Part shown: positions 32,482-40,638 of the stretch, piece after piece | How positions within the stretch are numbered: position 1 is the stretch's first letter | How the letters are laid out: every line of letters starts with the position of its first letter | DNA from: an uncultured Alphaproteobacteria bacterium | Lineage (GTDB): Bacteria > Pseudomonadota > Alphaproteobacteria > RF32 > CAG-239 | DNA length: 64,000 nucleotides | Assembly (NCBI GenBank): GCA_910587405.1 | Contig: CAJUKS010000004.1 | Span: 1-64,000 of the forward strand | Reading direction: 5' to 3' | Position numbers and translations under genes: made by a program | Notes under the pieces: model-generated | Told to the model about the DNA's origin: nothing | The model's input: only the letters and a program-made list of their open reading frames with translations | Databases searched by the model: none

Positions 32482-32906
32482 CAGAACTGACCTTGCGCCG
32501 CAATTTTTTCCAACTCTTCTTTAATTTCGGCATAGCGGACGTTTTTAAAAAACTTCTCTTTGTCTTTCAAAACCCATGCGGCCGCCAGCGGCGAAGTACG
32601 GTCAAGCCGATACCCTTGTTGCATCCATTTCTGCAAACAATAAAAATTTCCTTGTATCGCCAAGGTTATTCCCACAGCATAACCAACATACTTAAAGTCC
32701 AAAAGCGGATAGGAACCGACTTCATTGTCAAACAAGCTACAGAGAACCGTCAAACCCGCCAGCCATAACAATCCGTCTTTAAACAAACCGCGGAAGAAAA
32801 AACCGAAAACACCCAAAAGAAAAAACAACCAGCTGAAACCAAGATGCAAACGGCGGACTTTTCCGCTTTCGGGATGATAAAGGATTAAATTATGATTATC
32901 GGCCAT
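32481..32906 (-). CDS. Membrane protein, 141 aa (DUF2628-like)
   Basis: MADNHNLILYHPESGKVRRLHLGFSWLFFLLGVFGFFFRGLFKDGLLWLAGLTVLCSLF... shows at least three membrane segments (about 23-41, 44-60, 72-92). The conserved-looking FSWLFFLLGVFGFFFRGL segment is typical of DUF2628-type proteins. It overlaps its neighbours on both sides and belongs to a three-gene operon with the metallophosphoesterase. Confidence 0.7.
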   Translation of the reverse strand: MADNHNLILYHPESGKVRRLHLGFSWLFFLLGVFGFFFRGLFKDGLLWLAGLTVLCSLFDNEVGSYPLLDFKYVGYAVGITLAIQGNFYCLQKWMQQGYRLDRTSPLAAAWVLKDKEKFFKNVRYAEIKEELEKIAAQGQF

Positions 32907-33174
32907 GGCATGTTTCCCCGTTTTTATAAAATTTTTTCATCCGGATCTTTTTCACCAAGTCGGCGCTGACGGTCGAAAGGATAAATCCCAGCGTCGGAAT
33001 GATCGCGCCGATGAAAGGATTCTCCATTTTAAGAACATACATAACGCAAATCATAACAAAATAAGCGGTCAGCGCCACCGCGATTTTGCGCATATTGCTG
33101 ATCTCCCATGCCTTGTCGGCTTCCGCCTTTCGGTTGCGGCAACGGATGAGATTGATTTCTTCTTCAATATTCAT
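32896..33174 (-). CDS. Small membrane protein, 92 aa
   Basis: The ATG at 33174 (GAAGG upstream) is preferred to 33207. MNIEEEINLIRCRNRKAEADKAWEISNMRKIAVALTAYFVMICVMYVLKMENPFIGAIIPTLGFILSTVSADLVKKIRMKKFYKNGETCHGR has a charged helix, then two membrane helices (about 33-48, 53-70). It is the first gene of the three-gene operon, overlapping the next by 11 bases. Function unknown. Confidence 0.7.
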   Translation of the reverse strand: MNIEEEINLIRCRNRKAEADKAWEISNMRKIAVALTAYFVMICVMYVLKMENPFIGAIIPTLGFILSTVSADLVKKIRMKKFYKNGETCHGR

Positions 33175-33336
33175 AAAAGCCTTCTTCAAACAAGTTTTAA
33201 CCTGCATTCAAAGTATCAGCGATTTTCTTTCTTGGCAAGAATTTCTCCGCTGGCAAACCGCAAAACAAAAAAGATGACTTTTAAAAACTTTTCCGTTATA
33301 GTGATGACCAAAATGTTCAACCGAAATGAGACCTTA

Positions 33337-33978
33337 GTGAAAAAAATTATATCGGCGGCAGAGGCCGGCAAATTAATCAGGGCAAACTCTTCTTTAATGA
33401 TCGGCGGCTTTTTGCGCTGCGGAACCCCGCAACGGGTCATTGAAGAAATCATCAAAAACCGCACCGACGGACTGACCCTGATCGCCAACGACACCAGTTA
33501 CCCCGAATATGACCGCGGCCGTTTAATTGTGAACAAACTGGTCCGCAAAGCCATTGTCACCCATATCGGAACCAACCCCGAAACCGGCCGCCAGTTTAAT
33601 GCCGGCGAGTTGGAAGTCGAACTGGTGCCGATGGGAACGCTGGTTGAAAGAATTCGCTGCGGCGGTGCCGGTCTGGGCGGTTTTCTAACCCCGACCGGGG
33701 TAGGCACCGTTGTCGAAAAAGGCAAAACGGTCATTGAAAGCGACGGGCGCAAATATCTGCTCGAAAAGCCTCTCACTGCAGACGTTGCTCTCATATACGG
33801 CAGCAAAGTCGATTGTTACGGCAATGTTTTTCTTGACGGAACCACCCGCAATTTCAATACCGCCATGGCCACTGCGGCCGCGACCGTCATCGTCGAAGCC
33901 GACCTTATTTGCGACCAACCACTTAATCCGGCCGAAATTACCATTCCGGGTATTTTTATTGATTATATTGTCAAGTAA
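33337..33978 (+). CDS. atoD: CoA-transferase alpha subunit (AtoD-like)
   Basis: 213 residues from the GTG at 33337 (MKKIISAAEAGKLIRANSSLMIGGFLRCGTP), which fits the family start. ATGs at 33304 and 33313 are in frame but lie at the likely transcript start. DLTLIAND-like GLTLIANDTSYPEYDRGRLIVNKLVRKAIVTHIGTNPETGRQF, then GTLVERIRCGGAGLGGFLTPTGVGTVVE, are AtoD/ScoA hallmarks. With the beta subunit 11 bases on, it transfers CoA between short acyl groups (acetate/acetoacetate or butyrate). No thiolase or hydroxybutyrate gene is adjacent. Confidence 0.93.
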   Translation: MKKIISAAEAGKLIRANSSLMIGGFLRCGTPQRVIEEIIKNRTDGLTLIANDTSYPEYDRGRLIVNKLVRKAIVTHIGTNPETGRQFNAGELEVELVPMGTLVERIRCGGAGLGGFLTPTGVGTVVEKGKTVIESDGRKYLLEKPLTADVALIYGSKVDCYGNVFLDGTTRNFNTAMATAAATVIVEADLICDQPLNPAEITIPGIFIDYIVK

Positions 33979-33989
33979 AGGATTTCAGG

Positions 33990-34652
33990 ATGCTTTCAAA
34001 AGAACAGTGCCGCGCGGTCATTGCCCAACGAGTGGCTCAGGAATTTAAGCAGGGAGACGTCATTACCCTCGGTATCGGGCTGCCGACTGAAGTTGCCAAC
34101 TACATCCCGCATGAAGTCGAAGTCATTTTTCACTCCGAGAACAGTTTGCTCGGAGTCGGCCGTCATGATCCCGACGCCGGAGAAAACCCCAAAATAACCA
34201 ACGCCGGCGGCATTGCGGTAACTACCCGGCCGGGCGCCGCCTTTTTCGACACCGCCACATCTTTTGCGATGATTCGCGGCGGCCATGTCAACGCCACCGT
34301 CCTCGGTGCTCTTCAGGCAGATCAGCACGGAAATCTGGCCAACTGGATGATCCCCGGCGCTTTTATTCCCGGAATGGGCGGCGCCATGGACCTGGTCGTC
34401 GGTGCCGAGCGGGTAATCATCGCCATGGAACACACCAACAAAGGACAACCCCGCATCTTAAAAGAATGTACTTTGCCCCTCACCGCCGCCGGCGAAGTGG
34501 ATCTGATCGTTACCGAACGCGGCGTTCTCGAAGTCACGCCCAAAGGACTGGTACTGAAAGAAATCAATCCGGCATTTTCTCTGCAGGAAGTGATCAATTC
34601 AACCGAAGCAGATCTGATCATTGCCGACACCCTGACCGAAATCGCCGTTTAG
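33990..34652 (+). CDS. atoA: CoA-transferase beta subunit (AtoA-like)
   Basis: 220 residues. The catalytic glutamate is Glu50 in IFHSENSLLGVG, which forms the CoA thioester. GGIAVTTRPGAAFFDTATSFAMIRGGHVNATVLGALQAD and GMGGAMDLVVGAERVIIAMEHTNK are family blocks. The protein completes the heterotetramer with the AtoD-like subunit. The hairpin at 34671 ends the transcript. Confidence 0.95.
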   Translation: MLSKEQCRAVIAQRVAQEFKQGDVITLGIGLPTEVANYIPHEVEVIFHSENSLLGVGRHDPDAGENPKITNAGGIAVTTRPGAAFFDTATSFAMIRGGHVNATVLGALQADQHGNLANWMIPGAFIPGMGGAMDLVVGAERVIIAMEHTNKGQPRILKECTLPLTAAGEVDLIVTERGVLEVTPKGLVLKEINPAFSLQEVINSTEADLIIADTLTEIAV

Positions 34653-34670
34653 ACGGAAAACAGGCATGAA

Positions 34671-34695
34671 AAAAACGGGGAAATTCCCCGTTTTT
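34671..34695 (+). terminator. Terminator after the CoA-transferase operon
   Basis: AAAAACGGGG/CCCCGTTTTT with a five-base loop. Confidence 0.85.
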
Positions 34696-34743
34696 ATTGT
34701 CTTCAGAACGTCTCCGGCCAAGCCGGAGGATTTGTCGGTAAGT

Positions 34744-35094
34744 TTATTGCACCAAACGGATGCTTTCAACTTCAATATCCGCCGGCGCCATCATATGAGT
34801 GTCGATTTCGCCGCGAATCTCAACCCGGTCGTTGGGAGTCGCCTTGACGGTTTGCATATCGTCGTCGTCAATTTCAACCTTAATCGAGCCGGTCTCGTCT
34901 TTGAAGATGTATTCTTCGTCGCCTAAAGAGCTGGCAATGTAACCTTCAAGAATAACTTCCGTATCATCGGGCAGATCCTTGACATCGGCAACCGTGAGCT
35001 TTTTGGCACTCGGCGTGTTACTGTTGTCTGCAGCCGCCGGCAATGCCAAACCGGACAACAATAATGCCGCAAGCATCAATTTTACTTTGTTCAT
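34744..35094 (-). CDS. Periplasmic OB-fold (BOF/YgiW-type) protein
   Basis: 116 residues from the ATG at 35094 with AAGGAGG, the best ribosome-binding site in this stretch. The signal peptide is MNKVKLMLAALLLSGLALPAAA. The domain KKLTVADVKDLPDDTEVILEGYIASSLGDEEYIFKDETGSIKVEIDDDDMQ...NDRVEIRGEIDTH...DIEVESIRLV matches the bacterial OB-fold family (YgiW/YdeI), periplasmic proteins tied to stress tolerance. It is a single gene. Confidence 0.9.
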   Translation of the reverse strand: MNKVKLMLAALLLSGLALPAAADNSNTPSAKKLTVADVKDLPDDTEVILEGYIASSLGDEEYIFKDETGSIKVEIDDDDMQTVKATPNDRVEIRGEIDTHMMAPADIEVESIRLVQ

Positions 35095-35268
35095 GATAAC
35101 CTCCTTGTAAATATTGTTTTCTCCCCTAAGATAGGCTGTCAAATTGCAAAAACAACGGTTCTAAAACTTATAATCAAGCCCGCCGCGGGCGGACGGCAAA
35201 ACTTTAAAAAAGAAAATGGCTTTCCGTCATCAAGACGAAAAGCCGTTTTTCTGTTAACCGTTAAGCGA

Positions 35269-35634
35269 TCACAACAGTGTTTCCTTAACGATTTCGGGAC
35301 GCCACCACGAACTTCGATAGATGTCCGCGATGTAGCTTTTGGGCTTGGATACTTTCCAGCCGTTAGAGGCTATGTATACAAACCCCTTTCCGCGACTGAT
35401 CCGAAAAGCCGGACAAACAGAACGTTCTACCGCACCGCACGAAACTTCGGAAAAGATTCTGCGTTGCGCCAGATCGATGTACTTGTCGGTTCCGGAAATA
35501 GAGACCCCGAGACGAAATTCGGTTCCGGACGGGGAAACTTCGCGGATCACGCACCACTTCAACTTCTTTTTTCTGGGGATATTAAAATATCGCCGCAGAA
35601 AATAAAAAGAGTTGAAGAATTTTTTGTTCTTCAT
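35269..35634 (-). CDS. Orphan basic protein, 121 aa
   Basis: From the ATG at 35634: MKNKKFFNSFYFLRRYFNIPRKKKLKWCVIREVSPSGTEFRLGVSISGTDKYIDLAQRRIFSEVSCGAVERSVCPAFRISRGKGFVYIASNGWKVSKPKSYIADIYRSSWWRPEIVKETLL. It is strongly basic at the start, with conserved-looking Trp and Cys residues. No family recognised. The orphan-gene design applies: own promoter, an A/T-rich leader ending TTAATTTTT-ATG and no Shine-Dalgarno sequence. Confidence 0.65.
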   Translation of the reverse strand: MKNKKFFNSFYFLRRYFNIPRKKKLKWCVIREVSPSGTEFRLGVSISGTDKYIDLAQRRIFSEVSCGAVERSVCPAFRISRGKGFVYIASNGWKVSKPKSYIADIYRSSWWRPEIVKETLL

Positions 35635-35680
35635 AAAAATTAAGTTTAAAAATATATAGAATTGTAGCGTTTCGTGCATT

Positions 35681-35709
35681 AGTATAGAGTGAATTAGACA
35701 AAAAGTCAA
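35681..35709 (-). promoter_or_regulatory. Promoter of the 35269 gene, with dyad
   Basis: TTGACT, 17 bases, TATACT on the minus strand. The spacer has TGTCTAA, giving the shared TTGAC/TGTCTAA dyad. Confidence 0.75.
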
Positions 35710-35742
35710 TCCTTTTAAAACGACAAAATTTTGGACATTTTA

Positions 35743-35771
35743 TTGACATAAAAATTATAATATTATATGAT
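35743..35771 (+). promoter_or_regulatory. Promoter of the 35800 gene
   Basis: TTGACA, 17 bases, TATGAT, 28 bases ahead of the ATG. It runs divergently from the 35269 promoter. Confidence 0.75.
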
Positions 35772-35799
35772 ATCCTTAATAAATCTAATGGAGAAAAAA

Positions 35800-37410
35800 A
35801 TGGCGGCAAAAGAAAGCAAAAAACCTTCTATCGACAAAATCAATCTCGAAAACCGGATTTTGGCAGCCTTCTCACTGATGGAAATGTGCAAAACCGATGC
35901 CGAAAACATCAGTGCCGGCGATCTGACGGAACTGTATCAGAAAGTTGCCGATCTCAATAAACGCGCCTTTGAAGACGAAACCGTCTTTAACATTGTCGCC
36001 GAACACGAGCTGGATCAGGTCAGCAACATCGAACAGCTGAAAGAAAAAATCCGCCGCAACCGGGTTGTTTCGACTTATAAACAACTCGGCTTTTTTGCTT
36101 TGTGCAGCGGATCGACGAAAGAACGAATCCCCGAAGCGCCCGAAATTCTTGCCACCATTATGCACAACATGGGGATCAAAAACGCCGACGCCCTCTCCGA
36201 AGCGATCGTTAACCGTCAGCTGGACGACGAAAGCGCCGACAAACTGTTTAAAGAACTCAACGGACGTCAAAATATTCTCAAAAAAATGCTGATCAGCGAT
36301 TTCAAAACCTATCAGGATCAGAAAACCCGCAACGAGACCATCGAACAAATCCGTCCCGATTTGGAAGAATATACTTTCCAAAAGAACCCGAGTGCGGAAT
36401 ATTCTTTCGAAATTCGCAAACAACAGAAAGAATTCCGCAAAGCCGTACGCCAAAATTTCAACGAAGAAACCAAGCTGGAGTTTCTTAAGTTTTACGGCGC
36501 GATGATGACCGAAGGCAAAAACGCGGCCCAGGGAAGTTCGATCGGCAGCACCTATTCCGCCTTTTGCCAAATGATCCAGGCCGACGTCGGCAAAGAAGCC
36601 GCCGGCGCCGAAATTGACCGCGCCCTCGGACTCTCGGTCGAAGACGCCGCACAACCCGACATTGAAGCCAAAAGAAAAGCTGCTTATAAAGAAAAATGCC
36701 TCGAATTGTATTTCAAAACCGTCGCCGGCATCTTGTCGCAAAAATACGAGTACAACCGCAAACACAATATCGGCGGCAGTTGGGACATGTACCTGAGAAA
36801 CATTAACGACAACTATATCCGCAGCCTCAACAACGGCGTCAACGACATCGGCTCGCTGGCTTTTCAGGATGCCGACTACAGCAAACAATTCATCAGCAAA
36901 GCCGAAGAATATAAAATGAACCGCGACATGCGCGACGAGACTGCCGAACAGCAAATCATTTCCGTTCACCACAAATTTCCGATCGGTGCCGCTTATGACG
37001 TTTATGACCAACTGTGTCCGCCGGTATCAGAAAAAGAAAAGATAGAAAATTGTCAACGGCTGGTCAATGTCCGCAGCAACAACGTTTTTGTTATCGGACA
37101 AGAAAAACACCAGTCGATGGAACCGCGGGGCACTATGAAATTCGGCGTCAATCCCGATGCCGGCATCTTCGCCGCCCGCATTAACTGCCCGGGTTTAAGG
37201 ATCGTTATGCGCAGCCTGCCGCCCTATATGCAGGAAGGTATTGCCAAATACGTTAAAATGGGCGAGAGCGAAAAGACCAAAGACATTGCCGTCACCATGC
37301 GTTTTTCCGAACCCAAGGAAATTACCGCCTTGCGCGAAAGTCTCAGAAACGAAGACACTCACGTCAGCGCCATTCAGAAATTTACCCGTTATTATAACGA
37401 CGGCAAGTAA
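35800..37410 (+). CDS. Unassigned 536-aa protein with possible HNH-like C-terminus
   Basis: The ATG at 35800 has GGAG nine bases upstream. The protein is long, helical and highly charged, with no signal peptide or transmembrane helix. The C-terminal third contains QQIISVHHKFPIGAAYDVYDQ (His390-His391), RSNNVFVIG (Asn427/428) and EKHQSMEP (His437). The order HH...N...H is that of ββα-metal (HNH/endonuclease VII-like) nucleases, but spacing is loose and metal residues are not proven. It might be a nuclease or a helical effector. Its promoter is divergent from an orphan gene. Confidence 0.65.
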   Translation: MAAKESKKPSIDKINLENRILAAFSLMEMCKTDAENISAGDLTELYQKVADLNKRAFEDETVFNIVAEHELDQVSNIEQLKEKIRRNRVVSTYKQLGFFALCSGSTKERIPEAPEILATIMHNMGIKNADALSEAIVNRQLDDESADKLFKELNGRQNILKKMLISDFKTYQDQKTRNETIEQIRPDLEEYTFQKNPSAEYSFEIRKQQKEFRKAVRQNFNEETKLEFLKFYGAMMTEGKNAAQGSSIGSTYSAFCQMIQADVGKEAAGAEIDRALGLSVEDAAQPDIEAKRKAAYKEKCLELYFKTVAGILSQKYEYNRKHNIGGSWDMYLRNINDNYIRSLNNGVNDIGSLAFQDADYSKQFISKAEEYKMNRDMRDETAEQQIISVHHKFPIGAAYDVYDQLCPPVSEKEKIENCQRLVNVRSNNVFVIGQEKHQSMEPRGTMKFGVNPDAGIFAARINCPGLRIVMRSLPPYMQEGIAKYVKMGESEKTKDIAVTMRFSEPKEITALRESLRNEDTHVSAIQKFTRYYNDGK

Positions 37411-37423
37411 AAATTTACGTTGT

Positions 37424-37459
37424 ATGATCCTGTCCGCTCCGGCGGCAGGATCATTTTTT
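37424..37459 (+). terminator. Terminator after the 35800 gene
   Basis: ATGATCCTG/CAGGATCAT, then six T. Confidence 0.85.
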
Positions 37460-37474
37460 GTCAGGACCCCCGCC

Positions 37475-38131
37475 ATGGAACTCCAACTATCGCATTTACA
37501 TCGGCATTTTGACCGTTTGCAGCAGCAATACGGCTGTCCGGATCTCGACAGCATTTACGGCGCCGGCTGCATTGACAAACCGGATTTGTGTCTGATTTTT
37601 ATGAATCCGACCGGTCGCAATATTGCCGCCGACCGTCACTGGAAGGGCTTGAAGGCACCGTGGCTGGGCACCAAAAATTCGTGGAAATTGTTTCAGGGTA
37701 TCGGGATATTGTCGCAACAGACACTGGCGGAAATACAAAGCAAGAAACCGGCCGACTGGGATGAAGACTTTGCCGAAAAGATCTACCGGGAAATAGCCGC
37801 CAACAAAGCTTATGTTACCAATCTCGGCAAATGTACTCAAAGCGACGCGTCCCCGGTCTCAAATACCGTTTTTAAACAGTATCTGACTTTGCTTGAACAG
37901 GAAATTGATCAAATCCGTCCGCAAACCGTCATTACGTTCGGCAATCAGGTCAGTTCGTTGTTTCTGAACCAGCCTGTTTGTGTTTCACAACAGCGCCGCA
38001 CCGCGATAAAAAAGACAATCAACAACCGCAGTTACGACGTTTTTCCGGTATTTTATCCGGTCGGACAGGGAATGCGGAATTTGGGCACCGCAATCGAGGA
38101 TATCCGCTTTCTCATTGAAAAACGGCGCTGA
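37475..38131 (+). CDS. Uracil-DNA glycosylase superfamily protein
   Basis: 218 residues from the ATG at 37475. DLCLIFMNPTGRN is the motif-A-like segment, YVTNLGKCTQSDASPVSN follows, and VFPVFYPVGQGMRNLG is the C-terminal motif-B-like segment, in an order seen in UDG-like proteins of the family-4/5 type without an obvious Fe-S cysteine set. It presumably removes or binds damaged bases. It lies directly after the terminator of the previous gene with no promoter seen between, so it may have its own. Confidence 0.75.
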   Translation: MELQLSHLHRHFDRLQQQYGCPDLDSIYGAGCIDKPDLCLIFMNPTGRNIAADRHWKGLKAPWLGTKNSWKLFQGIGILSQQTLAEIQSKKPADWDEDFAEKIYREIAANKAYVTNLGKCTQSDASPVSNTVFKQYLTLLEQEIDQIRPQTVITFGNQVSSLFLNQPVCVSQQRRTAIKKTINNRSYDVFPVFYPVGQGMRNLGTAIEDIRFLIEKRR

Positions 38132-38263
38132 AACTACTCAACATGAAAACAGCTTTTACCGCCGGCAACAATTCTGACTCATGTTTGCGTCAGGCGAACG
38201 GTTTTGTTCACTCCGCACGCTGCGCCTCTCCAAACTTCGGACTGATCGGAAATTTTCGGTTCA

Positions 38264-38298
38264 TAAAAAAAGAGGGATGCATTTGCACCCCTCCTCTT
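38264..38298 (-). terminator. Terminator after the 38317 gene
   Basis: GAGGG.TGC/GCATCCCTC, with TTTTTTT on the minus strand. Confidence 0.7.
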
Positions 38299-38316
38299 AA
38301 AGAGTTCGTAAAAAAA

Positions 38317-38796
38317 TTACTTTATCTCCTGCCATCCGGCCATTTCCGACACTGTCAGAACGGCTTTTTTGAAGTCGTCCTTTTTCAGCACCAGCTTGGC
38401 TTCTCCTTTGGAGATGGTAACCAAGTCGTTCGATTCGCCGATCGTGTAACCGGCTGCGATGAACTTCTCAGCCACCTCAGGTGCCCAGCCGTTGAAGAAA
38501 GACAGAATCGTCATGTCCTTCCCGTTGGCGATGCGAATTTTGATACACTGGGCGTTTTCCTCGGGGTCGAAGGTCGAAACGACGGTGATGAAACCGGTCA
38601 TTTTACCCGCGGTATCCGATTGCACCAGTGCATAACCGTTTGCTTCGCCGCATGCCATCTTATAAAAAGCCGGCATTTCAACAGCAACCGCACGGGAAGT
38701 GAAATTGCTGATGATAACGGTGTTAGTTTCCTGAGCGTTTGCTGCGAAGGAAACGAGTGCCATCATGGCAACGAAAATAGAAGCGATCTTTTTCAT
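38317..38796 (-). CDS. Orphan secreted protein, 159 aa
   Basis: Signal peptide MKKIASIFVAMMALVSFAANA then QETNTVIISNFTSRAVAVEMPAFYKMACGEANGYALVQSDTAGKMTGFITVVSTFDPEENAQCIKIRIANGKDMTILSFFNGWAPEVAEKFIAAGYTIGESNDLVTISKGEAKLVLKKDDFKKAVL. The mature part is probably periplasmic, with two Cys (about 49 and 83) that could form a disulfide. Family unknown. It shares the AATTATTAA leader and strong promoter. Confidence 0.75.
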   Translation of the reverse strand: MKKIASIFVAMMALVSFAANAQETNTVIISNFTSRAVAVEMPAFYKMACGEANGYALVQSDTAGKMTGFITVVSTFDPEENAQCIKIRIANGKDMTILSFFNGWAPEVAEKFIAAGYTIGESNDLVTISKGEAKLVLKKDDFKKAVLTVSEMAGWQEIK

Positions 38797-38855
38797 ATTC
38801 TTTTAGTTTTATATTTATAATTTTAATAATTGACAATGTAAGTTTTTGTATCTTA

Positions 38856-38884
38856 TTTATAACCCATTCGCCTGAATTTGTCAA
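38856..38884 (-). promoter_or_regulatory. Promoter of the 38317 gene
   Basis: TTGACA, 17 bases, TATAAA on the minus strand. The leader contains AATTATTAAA. Confidence 0.75.
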
Positions 38885-39000
38885 TAAATTTGTCAAAAAT
38901 ATTCAACCGCCGTCATTTTTATTCCCAGTGCTCCGGTCTGTTCTTCATCAACAAACCTTTTCCACCAAAATGCCCGACCGCGCCGGGATTTCCGGAATAC

Positions 39001-39031
39001 AAAAAAACAGGGAACCGAAGCCCCCTGTTTT
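39001..39031 (-). terminator. Terminator after the DsbA-like gene
   Basis: AAAACAGGG/CCCTGTTTT with a ten-base loop and T run on the minus strand. Confidence 0.8.
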
Positions 39032-39048
39032 CAACCGTGAAAGAAAAA

Positions 39049-39813
39049 TTATTTCTTCAATTCGTCGATGCTGTTTTGAATAACATTACCGTCGATGGTT
39101 TGCAGCATTTCACCATTCAAAATCATGGTCGGAACGCCGTTAACCTGAATTTTTCCGGCTAATTCATTATTTGCAGCCATCATATCGCGGATCTTGTCGC
39201 TGTCGAGGTCAGCTTTCAACTGCTCAACATTCAAACCGATCTTGCCGGCAATATTCATGATGCCTTCTTCGGTCAACGGTCCTTCAATGGTAAACAAAGC
39301 ATTGTGCAATTCGACAAACTTGCCCTGTTCGTTGGCAGCCAAAACGGCTCTGGCGGCATAGTCGGAAGCTTCCGACAGGAAAGCCAGCGGTTTGAACACA
39401 AATTTAACGTTCGGGTTGTTGGCAATAACCTTGTTCAGTTCCGGGAACAACCGGTGGCAGTAACCACAGGCGTAATCAAAGAACTCAACCAAAACGATAT
39501 CGGCATTCTTTTTGCCGACAAACGGAGAATTCGGATCTTCGTTCAAATCCTTCAGGTTTTCCTGAATCGCCTTGCGGGCTTCGGCCATTGCTTCTTCCTG
39601 CATTTTCTGCTGATATCTCTGCATGGCGTTAAAAATGATTTCCGGTTTTTCGTTCAGAATTTCTTCAACGTTAACCGCGGCAACGGCAGTCGGTGCCGAT
39701 ACCGGAGCCTGAGCTTCCGCATCGACGGATTTGGCGCAGGGGTAATAAACCTTAACCAAAGCGGCTACCGAAAACACCAAAGCCACGAGCGATATAAAGA
39801 GTGATTTTTTCAT
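39049..39813 (-). CDS. DsbA-like thioredoxin-fold oxidoreductase
   Basis: 254 residues. A hydrophobic N-terminal anchor or signal (about 4-22) precedes a coiled-coil-like helix (about 60-95, MQRYQQKMQEEAMAEARKAIQENLKDL). The DsbA-type domain follows: IVLVEFFDYACGYCHRLFPELNKVI (Cys116-x-x-Cys119) and the cis-Pro loop GVPTMILNGEM. It acts in the envelope, making or isomerising disulfides. The extra N-terminal helix recalls dimeric ScsC/DsbG-like or Com1-type proteins. Confidence 0.9.
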   Translation of the reverse strand: MKKSLFISLVALVFSVAALVKVYYPCAKSVDAEAQAPVSAPTAVAAVNVEEILNEKPEIIFNAMQRYQQKMQEEAMAEARKAIQENLKDLNEDPNSPFVGKKNADIVLVEFFDYACGYCHRLFPELNKVIANNPNVKFVFKPLAFLSEASDYAARAVLAANEQGKFVELHNALFTIEGPLTEEGIMNIAGKIGLNVEQLKADLDSDKIRDMMAANNELAGKIQVNGVPTMILNGEMLQTIDGNVIQNSIDELKK

Positions 39814-39978
39814 AATCTATTTTCCTCAAAATTGTGATGTTATATAACAAATCAGCTATAATTTAACCAATAACGATTATATTTACAAGAACAAAAAATT
39901 TTTTGTTGTAAAAATCCAGCCTTTTTTAACTTTTAGCCCTTATAATCGCTCTGCAACAACAGTTATGGAGAAGCCGCA

Positions 39979-40638
39979 ATGATGCACCTCAAATTTCCGG
40001 TCGTTTCCCGCACCCGGGCCTTGGAAAACAAAATTGACTCTTTTCACGACAAAATGATCGAGGCGGCCGCCGTTTTCCGCAAATCAATCCAGATTTTTCT
40101 GTGTGCCGAAAGTCGCAGCGAATACAAAGCCGTCAACCGCCAGATCAAAGTCATCGAACACGAAGCCGACAAATTGCGCCGCGACATTGAAAACGACCTC
40201 TACTCCGAAAATCTGCTTCCCAACCTGCAGGCCGATATCCTGCAGCTGGTCGAAGGTCTCGACAAGATCAACAACCAGTTTGACGACGTCATTTACAAGT
40301 TTTACATCGAACAACCGGAAATTCCGCAAAAATTTCATCGCAAACTGATCGATCTCTGTCATCAGGTTGCCGATTGTGCCGAAAACATGGCGATTGCTTC
40401 CCGCGCTTTTTTCAAAGATCTGAGCACGGTACGCGACTACTCTCATAAAGTATACATTATGGAACAGGAGTCCGATTCGACCTATAACGACCTCAAAAAA
40501 GCCATTTTTGCTTCCGATATGGAACTCGCCAACAAACTGCAGCTGGACCTGCTGATCACCGAAGTGGCCGATATTGCCGATATTGCCGAAGATTGCGCCG
40601 ACGAACTGTTGATATTTACCCTGAAAAGAGACATTTAA
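39979..40638 (+). CDS. DUF47/PhoU-like regulator of phosphate transport
   Basis: 219 residues. GGAG precedes the ATG pair. The sequence is all helical, with KSIQIFLCAESRSEYKAVNRQIKVIEHEADKLRRDIENDLYSENLLPNLQADILQLVEGLDKINNQFDDVIYKFYIEQPEIP, the TIGR00153/DUF47 pattern (E-x3-D metal-binding helices). Proteins of this type partner with PiT permeases. The stop overlaps the next start (TAATG), so synthesis is coupled. Confidence 0.92.
   Translation: MMHLKFPVVSRTRALENKIDSFHDKMIEAAAVFRKSIQIFLCAESRSEYKAVNRQIKVIEHEADKLRRDIENDLYSENLLPNLQADILQLVEGLDKINNQFDDVIYKFYIEQPEIPQKFHRKLIDLCHQVADCAENMAIASRAFFKDLSTVRDYSHKVYIMEQESDSTYNDLKKAIFASDMELANKLQLDLLITEVADIADIAEDCADELLIFTLKRDI

Noticed and set aside
35872..37011. 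A 379-codon minus-strand frame under the 35800 gene
   Set aside because: It has Phe/Val-rich antisense composition, and the plus-strand frame has promoter, ribosome site and terminator.
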